From: Tautonia marina
GTDB taxonomy: Bacteria; Planctomycetota; Planctomycetia; Isosphaerales; Isosphaeraceae
Length of the DNA stretch: 64,000 nucleotides
Assembly (NCBI RefSeq): GCF_009177065.1
Contig: NZ_WEZF01000007.1
Span: 186,001 to 250,000, forward strand
Direction: 5' to 3'
In this document: in pieces, positions 15,833-24,200 of the stretch
Position numbering within the stretch: the first letter of the stretch is position 1
How the letters are laid out: the number at the start of each line of letters is the position of its first letter
The notes under the pieces: generated by a model
Databases searched by the model: none
Told to the model about the DNA's origin: nothing
The model's input: the letters and a program-made list of their open reading frames with translations, nothing else
Translations under genes and position numbers: made by a program

Positions 15833-17203
15833 ATGGCTGACTTTCGGAAACGTGGCCGGAACTGGTACTTCCGATTCACGGATGCCAATGGCCAGCGAAC
15901 CGAGCGTAGGGGATGCCCTGACCGCCGGATGACGGAACAGATGGCCCGTGAGGCGGAATCGAAGGCCGCCCAAGAACGGGCCGGAATGATCGACCCGAAG
16001 GCCGAAGCCTACCGGCTCCACGAGTCGAAGCCCTTGGCCGATCATCTGAGCGACTTCCAGACCCACCTGACCGCCAAGGGGAACACGAGCAAGCATGCCG
16101 TTCTGTTCTCGGAACGTGCCCGGCGGGTGGCGACGGTGGCCAAGGTGGATCGGCTATCCGACCTGACTCCGGCGCGGATTCAGGCTGCCCTGTCGTCTCT
16201 GCGCGACGAGGGGAAAAGCTTGGCGACCTGCAATCATCATCGGGCCGCGATCCGGGGATTCAGCCGATGGGCCTGGAAGGATGGCCGACTGCGAGACGAT
16301 CCCCTCGTGGGGGTGGCTGGCTTCAACGCCAAGGAAGATCGCCGGCACGATCGCCGAACGCTTTCCATCGAAGAACTGAGCCGCCTCATTCGAGCGGCCC
16401 ACGAGGGACCGACCTACCGGAAGATGACCGGCCCGGCCCGAGCGTTGTGTTATCGCCTGGCCGTGGCGACGGGCCTACGGTTCTCGGAGATCAAGAGCAT
16501 CACGCCCCGATCGTTCGTCCTGGGTTCCGAGGCCCCCATGGTGACGGTGGCCCCCGGTTACACGAAGAACGGCCAGACCGCGACGTTACCCCTGCCTCAC
16601 GACCTGGCCGACGACCTGGCTCCCTATCTGGCCACGATCGCCCCCGAGGCCCCCGCCTTCCCCCTGCCTGGCCGTGGGGCCGATATGCTGAAAGTTGATC
16701 TGCAAGCCGCTGAGATCGCCTACCGCGACGATGCGGGCCGGGTGTTCGACTTCCATAGCCTGAGATGCCAGTTGGCCACGCTCGCCGATCAGGCCGGGGT
16801 CTCCCCCCGAGTCGTACAACGCCTGATGAGGCATTCCACGCTGGAACTGACCGGACGCTACACGAGGCCCCGCGCCGTCGATCTGGAGCAGGCCGCCCGG
16901 TCCCTGCCCACATTCCGCCCCAAGGCCCCCACGAGCGAATCGGAAGCAGCCCGAGCAACCGGAACCGATGGAGGCGTTGGTGGGAATCTTGCCCCTTATT
17001 TGCCCCTTACAGGGGACGGATCGAGTCGGCCCGAGTCGGATACCGTCGCAATCTCTGATATGAGCGACGCCCTGGCCATCGGGCGCAAAGGAAAACCCGA
17101 GACGGGTTTAGTCGCCTCGGGCCGGGTGGTGTCGGATGCTGTCGTGAATAGCGGCGGAGGGACTCGAACCCCCGACACGCGGATTATGATTCCGCTGCTC
17201 TAA
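15833..17203 (+). CDS. int: tyrosine recombinase (integrase) of the element
   Basis: 456 aa in the integrated state, from the ATG at 15833 (AGGGAGA ribosome-binding site). An N-terminal arm (RKRGRNWYFRFTDANGQ) and a core-binding SAM-like domain precede the catalytic domain. The catalytic residues are Arg in ATGLRFSEIKSI, HSLR in FDFHSLRCQLATLADQ, His in LMRHS and Tyr in TGRYTR, so the active site is complete. The last 19 codons are read through the tRNA-Met sequence (attR) and end LL-stop. In an excised circle the same frame would continue into the 67-codon tail at 7091-7293, giving about 521 aa. It mediates insertion into tRNA-Met(CAT). Confidence 0.92.
   Translation: MADFRKRGRNWYFRFTDANGQRTERRGCPDRRMTEQMAREAESKAAQERAGMIDPKAEAYRLHESKPLADHLSDFQTHLTAKGNTSKHAVLFSERARRVATVAKVDRLSDLTPARIQAALSSLRDEGKSLATCNHHRAAIRGFSRWAWKDGRLRDDPLVGVAGFNAKEDRRHDRRTLSIEELSRLIRAAHEGPTYRKMTGPARALCYRLAVATGLRFSEIKSITPRSFVLGSEAPMVTVAPGYTKNGQTATLPLPHDLADDLAPYLATIAPEAPAFPLPGRGADMLKVDLQAAEIAYRDDAGRVFDFHSLRCQLATLADQAGVSPRVVQRLMRHSTLELTGRYTRPRAVDLEQAARSLPTFRPKAPTSESEAARATGTDGGVGGNLAPYLPLTGDGSSRPESDTVAISDMSDALAIGRKGKPETGLVASGRVVSDAVVNSGGGTRTPDTRIMIPLL
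17149..17195. repeat. attR: 47-bp repeat inside the intact tRNA-Met
   Basis: Exact copy of 7044-7090. Here it is joined to the 5' half of the tRNA, so the functional tRNA is rebuilt on the integrase side. It also forms the last codons of the integrase frame. Confidence 0.92.
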
Positions 17204-17222
17204 CCAACTGAGCTACGCCGCC
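17149..17222 (-). tRNA. tRNA-Met(CAT)
   Basis: Read from 17222 down, the cloverleaf is complete. The acceptor is GGCGGCG with CGCCGCT (one G-U at the end) and the D arm is GCTC/GAGC. The anticodon stem is GCGGA/TCCGC with loop ATCATAA, giving anticodon CAT; the T arm is GGGGG/CCCTC with loop TTCGAGT. The discriminator is A and CCA is not encoded. The sequence type matches elongator tRNA-Met rather than initiator. It serves as the integration site of the 10.1-kb element. Confidence 0.95.
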
Positions 17223-17269
17223 GATTCTCGTCGAAAACTCGGGAGGGCAATCGACTGTTGAGATGAGGG

Positions 17270-17298
17270 ATCATACGGCAAGCAGAGAGGTTTTTCAA
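17270..17298 (-). promoter_or_regulatory. promoter of tRNA-Met
   Basis: On the minus strand TTGAAA (17293-17298) and TATGAT (17270-17275) are exactly 17 bp apart, about 45 bp before the tRNA 5' end. A good sigma-70-like match. Confidence 0.7.
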
Positions 17299-17508
17299 CA
17301 CCAAGGAAGATCAGATCGAAGGAAGATGACGGGCATCGAGACAGGAAGGCGGGCGTGAACTCGTGGCAAGGGAAGCCAGGCACGCTCTGGCATGTGGGAC
17401 TTGGTTGGGAGCATCTCCAACCGTCTCCAAGGGAATGTCGAACCACCCGCGAGGAATAGTCGTGTTGAGCAGACTCGACAAAGTGTACAAAAAATCTGTA
17501 GTGCCCTC

Positions 17509-17537
17509 TTGCGAGCCAGCGAGGGTCGCGATACAAA
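17509..17537 (+). promoter_or_regulatory. candidate promoter of the retron-like ncRNA and operon
   Basis: TTGCGA (17509-17514) and TACAAA (17532-17537) are 17 bp apart, each matching four of six consensus bases. Initiation would fall near 17544, about 10 nt before the proposed a1 arm of the ncRNA. Moderate support; no other pair in 17299-17554 looked better. Confidence 0.5.
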
Positions 17538-17554
17538 AGTGACCGTCGAGTCAA

Positions 17555-17840
17555 TCGACGGATAAGCAACGGATTGGAGAACAGGTCTAGCTCGACGCTT
17601 CGGCGTCGGGGCGGCGTTGCGCCGCCCGTGGAAACGATCCGCTTCGCATCACAACGAAGGCTGTTTCAGGCCCGCTGATCGCCCCGGGGGTGATTACCTT
17701 GTCGGCGGGCCTGGTCCAACCGCGCCGATCGCGGTTCCGCCGACAAGGTAATCACCCCCGGGGCGGCGGGCCAGTGAGCCTTCGATGTCCCAGGTCTGGT
17801 AGTAGACTCTCCAATGTCCATCAAATTGCTTTTCCGGCGA
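17555..17840 (+). ncRNA. predicted retron msr-msd-like noncoding RNA
   Basis: The features follow retron order. An a1 arm, TCGACGGATAAGCAA (17555-17569) plus ATTGGAGA (17573-17580), pairs with a2 TCTCCAAT (17808-17815) plus TTGCTTTTCCGGCGA (17826-17840): 8/8 and 13/15 matches. TAGC (17588-17591) follows a1, with G17590 as candidate branch base. Two msr-type hairpins come next: CGACGC-TTCG-GCGTCG (17593-17608) and GGGCGGCG-TTG-CGCCGCCC (17609-17627), then a weaker one at 17636-17650. A giant msd-type hairpin has an outer stem (17655-17662 with 17777-17784), a middle stem (17669-17675 with 17766-17772) and a perfect 28-bp inner stem (17681-17708 with 17737-17764). It precedes an operon ending in a retron-type RT. 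Function is inferred, not shown. Confidence 0.7.
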
Positions 17841-17956
17841 TGCGAGACCCGGAACGGGCGGCCCGGCCAGGATCAACTGCTGGTCGGGCTCGCTCAATCC
17901 GGTTCACTCTTCCTTGTGATGAACCACCCCGATCCGGCTCGACGGAGCGTACCGCC

Positions 17957-20900
17957 GTGGCGATTCGACGCACCCTCGACGACGTCCGCCGCGCCTGGGA
18001 GGCTCGCGACCCGATCCTCGTGGATCTGATCGTCGCCATCGCCTCGGAGCCCGACCCCGAGCCCCAAGCACCTCTGCGAGACGGGGCGCCGACGTTCGGT
18101 CGCGTCCTTGCCGAGACGCAAACCAAGGCGTTTCGCAAGAAATCGCTGGACCAACAGCGCATCGAACGCATCGAGCGTTTCGCGGCGGTCGAAGCCCCCG
18201 ACGCCGAGGTGCCGTTGCCCGACCGGCTCCGCCTGCATGAGGTGATCCTCGGACTCTGGACTGACGGTTCTCCGTTCGCCCGATCCTGCCTGCTTCGCCT
18301 CATCGACCTTCTGCCGCTGACCTACGGTCCCTGGCGGGCCTTGAAACGCATCTTCAAGGAGGCCGAGGCCCAGCACGATCTGGAGGTCTGGAGCGCGCTG
18401 GTCGCCCGGTTCGACGTGGCTTATGCCAGCCGCGACCACACGATCAGCCGACGGACGATGGCGTACCTCGTGCGCCGGGCCTGGCGATCGCTTCGGAGGA
18501 TCGGGCAGGGCATGCCGGTTGCCTATCCCGATGCGGCCTCGGCGGTGCTGGCCCGCTACCCGGAATCCTGGAGCACTTGGCGTGCTCGCACCGAAGGAGC
18601 CTGGGTTTTCAATCACCTGCTCTATCACGGTTCCAGCACACGAGCCGGTTCGAAACCCTACAACCGCAGTCGCTTCGGCTTCGGCGCGACCCACAAGGAC
18701 CCGTTGACCACCCGGGCCTTCCCCGATCTCTGGCGTCGCAGCCCTCGCCCGTTGTTTGGCCTGCTGGAGCGAGCCCGCTGCAACCACGTCCGAGGTTATG
18801 CCGCTGAGGCCTTGAAGAAAGACTTCCGAGCCGCCCTGCGCGAGGTCGAACCCGCCTGGGTCGTCCGCCTGATCGCCTCATCAAGCGAGGCGGTGCATGA
18901 TTTTGTCGTCTGGATTCTCGGCAACGTGCCGAAGTTCGAGCAAGGAAGCTTCCGCACGCTGGGCCTGCACGACGCGGTCCTTCGTTTATTCGACTCACCG
19001 AGCGACGAGGCCCGGTCGTATGCCGCCTCATACGCCCGGACTCATGCTCGTGATCTTCCCGTTGCGACCCTGATCCGCCTGGCCGACAACCCGAGCGATT
19101 CCGTTCGAAAACTCGCCGCCGACCTGCTCGGCGAACGCGACCCGAGACGCGACATCGGCCTCGACGCCTGGGGACGCTTGCTCGAAACCGAACACGGCCA
19201 TGCCCTCGCCGCCCAGGTCATTCAGAAGCACTTCGGTCCGAAAGAACTGACACCCGAGTGGTTCGCCGACCGCCTCTTCTCACCGAGCGATGAAGCATTC
19301 GAATTTGTCTCGGAGCTTCTCCCGAAGATCCACCCGAGCAAAACCCTGGGTGCTGCCTATTTCCAAGCCTTGATCGACCGCGACGACCGAACCGCCGAGG
19401 AACCTGCCGGCGACGTGGTCGGCTTTGCCATGGAGCACCTTGCCCGGTTCGAACCGAATACCTTCGACCCCGAATTTCTCTCCCTCTTGCTCCTGCGTCC
19501 CGGGACGTCCTGGGAGGCCGCCGACTGGATCGATGAGGGTCGGCTCAAGGCCTCCGCGATCCCCCTCGACCTGCTCAAGGCACTGGCCTTCCATCCCGAC
19601 TGGGACGAACATCCCGTCGTTCGCAAGGCTCGCGCTCTCGGCAAACGTTGGGGAAGCGAACTGACGTTTGATGAGGATCTGGCGGATCGGGTCCTGGTCT
19701 GGCTTCGGGACGTCCGCCGTTTCCTGCCGGCAGATCTCGGGTTCGACTGGCTGATGACCCTCGTCCGACGGGCCGAGCCACGCTATCACGACTTCGCCGT
19801 CGAGGTGATGATCAAGGGGTTCGTCCCCGCCGATTTTGCCCCCTCCGAATCGCACCCCGAACCCGAACAGAGTTCCCCGGCCGAGCAGGAGATCACGGTC
19901 GATTTCGGCGGGGCCTCGTTCCTCTTTACCGGCAAGCTCGCGACCATGCAGCGCAAGGATGCCGAGGGAAAAGTTCGCAACGCCGGCGGCGCGGTTGCCT
20001 CCGGAGTGACGGCCAAGCTGCATTATCTGGTGATTGGTGACGAGGGCTCGCCACTCTATGGCAACGGCAAGAAAGGCTCGAAGCAGGTCAAGGCCGAGCA
20101 ATTGAACGCCGAAGGGGCGAACATCCGGATCATCTCGGAAACGGCCTTTCTTCAAATGCTCACCGGTCGTACCCGGGAAGTCTCGGCCGACGCCACGTTG
20201 CTCGGGTGCGATCGGCTCTGGCAACTGGCTGTCGGAGGCGGGGCCGAGGATGCTCGGCTAGGCCAGTTCGCCCGCAAGTATCTGCGGCGTCATCATCCCG
20301 AGATGGCCCTCGACGAAACCGATCGGCCCGTCGATCCCGGAGCTGAGATCCCTCCCGAGTTCCTCAGCTTCGATCGCGTCCGCCCCTTGTTCTTCGAGTC
20401 AAGGGAGCCGCTCCGTTCCTTCGCCCTGGCGATCGCTCGTTACGAGTTCGCTCGGTGGGCTCCTCCCGGTCCCGACCTCGTTCGCCTTGCCGAGGCTCCC
20501 TTCAGCGATGTCCGGCGCTTCGTGGCCGAAGCCCTCCTGGCCGAGGCGAGTCCCGAGCATCGCCGCTACCGCATCGACCCTGATTCGCTCAGCCCGGCCG
20601 CCGTCTATCGCTTCTGTGAGTCGAGCGACGACGCCACCCGAGCCCTCGGCCTGAAGCTGATCGCCCGGTCCCCCCGGCTCCGACTCCCTCAGGAACTCTA
20701 CCGGCTGACCGAAAGCCCCGACCGCGCCGTTCGGGCCTTCGTGCTGCGAGCCTTGTGGGCTCTGTACCGCGATCGCCACGTAACCGACGATTGGTCGCCG
20801 TTCGTTGCTCCGAAGCCGACCATCGGCCCCGTCGCTCGCAAGAAAGCGGCTGAAGCGGCCGAAGCACGCGGCTCCGGTCCCCCCGCTCGGCCCGAGCAAC

Positions 20901-21271
20901 CGCCCGCGACCGCGAACCGGATGAGCGACCTCCTGCGCCGGATGCTGTTCGAACTTCCGCCAGGCCGCCCCGGTCGCCGCTCCGCCTCGACCGATGACAC
21001 TCGCAATGATGGTGACGGCTTCGATCGACTCCAACCGCTCTCAAATCGTCTTGCAAAACTGGCGATTGTGGAAACCCTGCGTGATCTGGCGATGGAGGAC
21101 GAGGCGTTCGCCCGATCGGCCTTGCCGCCCCTGGTCGAGTTCATGGCATCGCACGGCAAAAGCGAACATGCCGCCTGTCTGGTCGCCGTCACCCGCATTC
21201 GCCGCGCTCATCCCGACCTGGCAGCGGTGGGAATGGCCTCGGAAACCACTGAGAAGGAGGCCACCTCGTGA
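17957..21271 (+). CDS. HEAT-repeat protein with internal BRCT domain (retron-associated)
   Basis: 1104 aa from a GTG with GGAG 9 nt upstream. An in-frame ATG at 17840 is possible but would add low-complexity residues and overlap the ncRNA a2 arm. Most of the protein is helical ARM/HEAT-like repeats with recurring V-R-x-x-A and L-L-x-x segments (VRKLAADLLGE, VRRFVAEALLAEA, VRAFVLRALWALY). At about residues 645-735 lies a BRCT domain (ASFLFTGKLATMQRKDAEGK, VRNAGGAVASGVTAKLHYLV, a Lys-rich loop, then IISETAFLQML). BRCT domains bind phosphoproteins or DNA ends. It overlaps the next gene by 4 bp (GTGA). In the retron context it is a likely effector or scaffold subunit. Confidence 0.8.
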   Translation: MAIRRTLDDVRRAWEARDPILVDLIVAIASEPDPEPQAPLRDGAPTFGRVLAETQTKAFRKKSLDQQRIERIERFAAVEAPDAEVPLPDRLRLHEVILGLWTDGSPFARSCLLRLIDLLPLTYGPWRALKRIFKEAEAQHDLEVWSALVARFDVAYASRDHTISRRTMAYLVRRAWRSLRRIGQGMPVAYPDAASAVLARYPESWSTWRARTEGAWVFNHLLYHGSSTRAGSKPYNRSRFGFGATHKDPLTTRAFPDLWRRSPRPLFGLLERARCNHVRGYAAEALKKDFRAALREVEPAWVVRLIASSSEAVHDFVVWILGNVPKFEQGSFRTLGLHDAVLRLFDSPSDEARSYAASYARTHARDLPVATLIRLADNPSDSVRKLAADLLGERDPRRDIGLDAWGRLLETEHGHALAAQVIQKHFGPKELTPEWFADRLFSPSDEAFEFVSELLPKIHPSKTLGAAYFQALIDRDDRTAEEPAGDVVGFAMEHLARFEPNTFDPEFLSLLLLRPGTSWEAADWIDEGRLKASAIPLDLLKALAFHPDWDEHPVVRKARALGKRWGSELTFDEDLADRVLVWLRDVRRFLPADLGFDWLMTLVRRAEPRYHDFAVEVMIKGFVPADFAPSESHPEPEQSSPAEQEITVDFGGASFLFTGKLATMQRKDAEGKVRNAGGAVASGVTAKLHYLVIGDEGSPLYGNGKKGSKQVKAEQLNAEGANIRIISETAFLQMLTGRTREVSADATLLGCDRLWQLAVGGGAEDARLGQFARKYLRRHHPEMALDETDRPVDPGAEIPPEFLSFDRVRPLFFESREPLRSFALAIARYEFARWAPPGPDLVRLAEAPFSDVRRFVAEALLAEASPEHRRYRIDPDSLSPAAVYRFCESSDDATRALGLKLIARSPRLRLPQELYRLTESPDRAVRAFVLRALWALYRDRHVTDDWSPFVAPKPTIGPVARKKAAEAAEARGSGPPARPEQPPATANRMSDLLRRMLFELPPGRPGRRSASTDDTRNDGDGFDRLQPLSNRLAKLAIVETLRDLAMEDEAFARSALPPLVEFMASHGKSEHAACLVAVTRIRRAHPDLAAVGMASETTEKEATS

Positions 21272-24200
21272 GCGTCCAGGAAACCTACCTGACGTACCGG
21301 GGGGAGATCCGAGCCCTGGCCTCCTCAGGCAAATGGCTCGCCTTCGTGACCGAACACCCCGAACAGCGGCCGACCGCCGTCTACCGACTCGACTGCGAAT
21401 CGTTGACCCTCGCCACCGACCCACTCCCCACCGGAGCGAAGTCGATCTGCCTGATCGGCGATGACCTCTGGATCGGCGGCACCGACGGAGTCTGCTACCG
21501 CGGGTCGCTCCAGGGAGGCGCCCCAGGCCGATCCCTGACCATCGAGGGCGGCCCCCTCTCGGCTCTGGTCCCCCTGGCCGAAAACCGCCTGGCAATCGCT
21601 TCGGGGCAAACCCTCACAATCGCCGACATCAAGAAAAGCAAACCTGCTGCCCTTCAGACACTCGACCTCCCGGCTGAGATCACCTGCCTGGCCTGCGATC
21701 CGACCGGCCTCTGGCTCGTCGCAGGAACGAGCAAGGGGGATGTCTCCGTCTTCTCGGCCGAAGGGCGCGAGGACTTCCTCCTCAGCGAGTCGAGCAAGCT
21801 GCACGAGGGGGCCGTCTCGGCCTTGCGGTTCGAACCGGACGAGCTTCGCTTCCTCTCGGCCGGGGCTGATCGCAAGCTGCTTTCGACCCTGGCCCGCGGA
21901 ACGCTCGAACCGGAAGACCGGGGCAAGAGCAACACCCATGAGGATGTTATCACCAGGATCGTCTGGGCTCCGGGAGACCGCTTCCTCACGGGATCGCGCG
22001 ATTCGACCGTCAAAACCTGGCCCCGCACCGGGGGAAGCCGTCCGGCGACCTTGAAAGACGGCGTGGCAAAGGTGCGCGATCTGGCGATCGTCACGGTCCA
22101 CGAGCGTCCCCGGCTGGTCATCGCCTGCGAAGACAACACCCTTCGTCTGGTCGTGCTCGATGCCGCCGGTAAGTTCGGCGACGCGACCGCCCGCATCTAC
22201 GATGGCCTCGCCCGAGCCAGGCACGAACTCTCCCAGAGCGATCCCCGACGCCGTGAAGCTGCCCTCGTCAGCCTGACCGAGGCCGGTGATTCCGCCGCCG
22301 TCGAACTGCTCGCCGAGCACTGTCGTGCTGACACCGATCCGGATCTCCGACTCGACGCCGCCCGACGCCTCGGCCAGGCCGATCACTCTCGCGTCGTCCC
22401 CTTGCTCGAAGGGTTGCTCGATCACCCGGACGAACGGGTCCGTGTGCTCGCCTTCGAGCAGCTCCGTGCCCGCACCGACGCGGCGGATTTCCGCCCAATC
22501 GACCTGGCCCTGAAGACCGATCATCCCGAGATCGGCCGTCTGGCTGTCCAGGCCCTCGAACCTCTCGCTCGGCGCGATGAACAGGCTCTCGACCGCCTCC
22601 TGGCCACCCTCGACGCCCGCCAGTGGGAAGTCCGCCGATCGGCCGCCGAAGCCCTGGAAGCCATCCACGCTCCTGATGCTCCCGAGGCCGATTTGATTGC
22701 CCTCGGCTCCAAGCACGCCGACCTACGCCGCTGGGCCCTCGTCCGATTGCTCCAGCGCGGCTTGCTCGATCGCTCCGAGGTCGCAACCGCCCTGCGTCGC
22801 CGCTCAGACGATCGCGATGCCGACGTGCGTCGCGTTGCGTTCTTGCTCCTGCTCCACACCCGACCTCGCCTGCTGGACACCCTTCGCCAGCGCGATCCGG
22901 ACCTCGACCGACAGCTCAACGACCTCGCCACCGATCCTGGCGGGCCAGGGCAGGGGGGAACGACCGAGGTCGCAGATTCCGCCTCCGACCCCAAACCCAA
23001 AGGGAAGGCCCGAGCGGCCAAGTCTCCGAAACCCTCGAAAAAGGCCGCATCCGAGGCCGTCTCGGTGACGGATCTCGACGCCGATGACCTCGCTCCCTTA
23101 CTGAACGCCTCGGCGAGCCGATCGCTCGACACCTCCCTCCGAGGGGCTCGCGGCCTGGCCTTGCTCGGCGACCCGAGAGCCTTCGGCCTGCTGCTCCAAC
23201 TGAGCCGGGAAGCCGATGCCACCGCCCGCGTCGAGGTCTGTCGAGCCCTGGCTGCGCTCGGAGATGACGCGGCCCGTCACCGCCTCCGGTCGCTCGTGCA
23301 TGACGAAGCTCCGGAAGTCCGCGACGCCGCCTTCTCCGCTCTCGCCTCGATCGACCACGATGCCCCTTTGCTCGCCGCCGAGGCCGGCCTGAACGCCGAT
23401 CACGACGACGTCCGCCGCCGAGGCCTGCAACTCCTGCTGGCCGAGGCCCGCAAGGCCCCCCCGAAATCAGCCGATGATCCGATCGGGCGTCTGCTTGTGC
23501 GAGCCCTGAATGATGGGTCGCCCCCGATCCGGGCCGAGGCGTTCAAGGCCTCGCTCAACCTTCCCGTCGCCGGTGGCGGAGCCGGGGCGCTCCGCTTCAC
23601 CCGGCAAAGCATCCACACCGATGTCCGCCGCGAAGTCCTCACCGAGGTGCTCGCACAGCTCGCCCAACCCTGGGCCTGGGACCTCCTGCTGGAAGTCTTC
23701 GACGACCCCGACTCCGAACTTCGAGCCGATGCCTTCGCGGCCGCCTCGACCAAGGCCAAGGGGCTCGATGTGCTGGAGGCCGCGCTCGGCGCCCGCTTCG
23801 CTGACGTGCGGGCGAAGGCCGTCGCCGCTCTGGTGAAAAAGCATTCGGCCAGGGCCCACGCCATCCTCGCTCGCGCGATCGACGACGAGGACCGCGATGT
23901 TCGGCTCGCTGCCATCGACGCCCTTGTGTCCAACGACGCCCGATCCTTGCTCGCATCGGCCCTGGCCGCTCCTCACGCCGATGTCCGTGTTCGGGCGGCT
24001 CGGGCGTTGGCCCGGCACGGCGATCGGGCGGCACTCGGACCGCTCATCTCCCTCGCCGCCGCTCCCGAGCCGACCGAATCGGAACGCCTCTCCGACTGGC
24101 TCGATCTGGCGGGATTGGCCCTCAATGGCCTCGCCGAGCTGGGAGACGCCGAGGCAGTGCTCCCCGTCCTCCCCTTGCTCGACTCCACGCACCCACCGCT

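Larger units (their letters stand above)
7044..17195. mobile_element. 10.1-kb integrative element inserted in tRNA-Met(CAT)
   Basis: The element is bounded by perfect 47-bp direct repeats (7044-7090 and 17149-17195) that equal the anticodon-arm-to-discriminator part of the tRNA-Met gene at 17149-17222. Between them lie a ParA ATPase, several small DNA-binding proteins, a secreted protein, a DUF3987 protein, a CHC2/TOPRIM primase and a tyrosine integrase that abuts the tRNA. No capsid, tail, relaxase or conjugation genes are seen. It therefore resembles a plasmid-like or satellite-like integrative element with its own replication genes. Its length from one repeat start to the other is 10,105 bp. 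Confidence 0.88.

Noticed and set aside
17669-17772. Interpretation of the long inverted repeat as a MITE or simple terminator
   Set aside because: It is flanked by ordered retron-like parts (a1/a2 pairing, TAGC, short hairpins), no target-site duplication is evident, and a 28-bp stem with a 28-nt loop lacks a T run. It is still listed as the main way the ncRNA call could fail.
17690-17956. N-terminal extension of the HEAT+BRCT gene
   Set aside because: It would run through the structured RNA, and its residues are Arg/Pro/Gly-rich without family character. The GTG at 17957 has a better ribosome-binding site.
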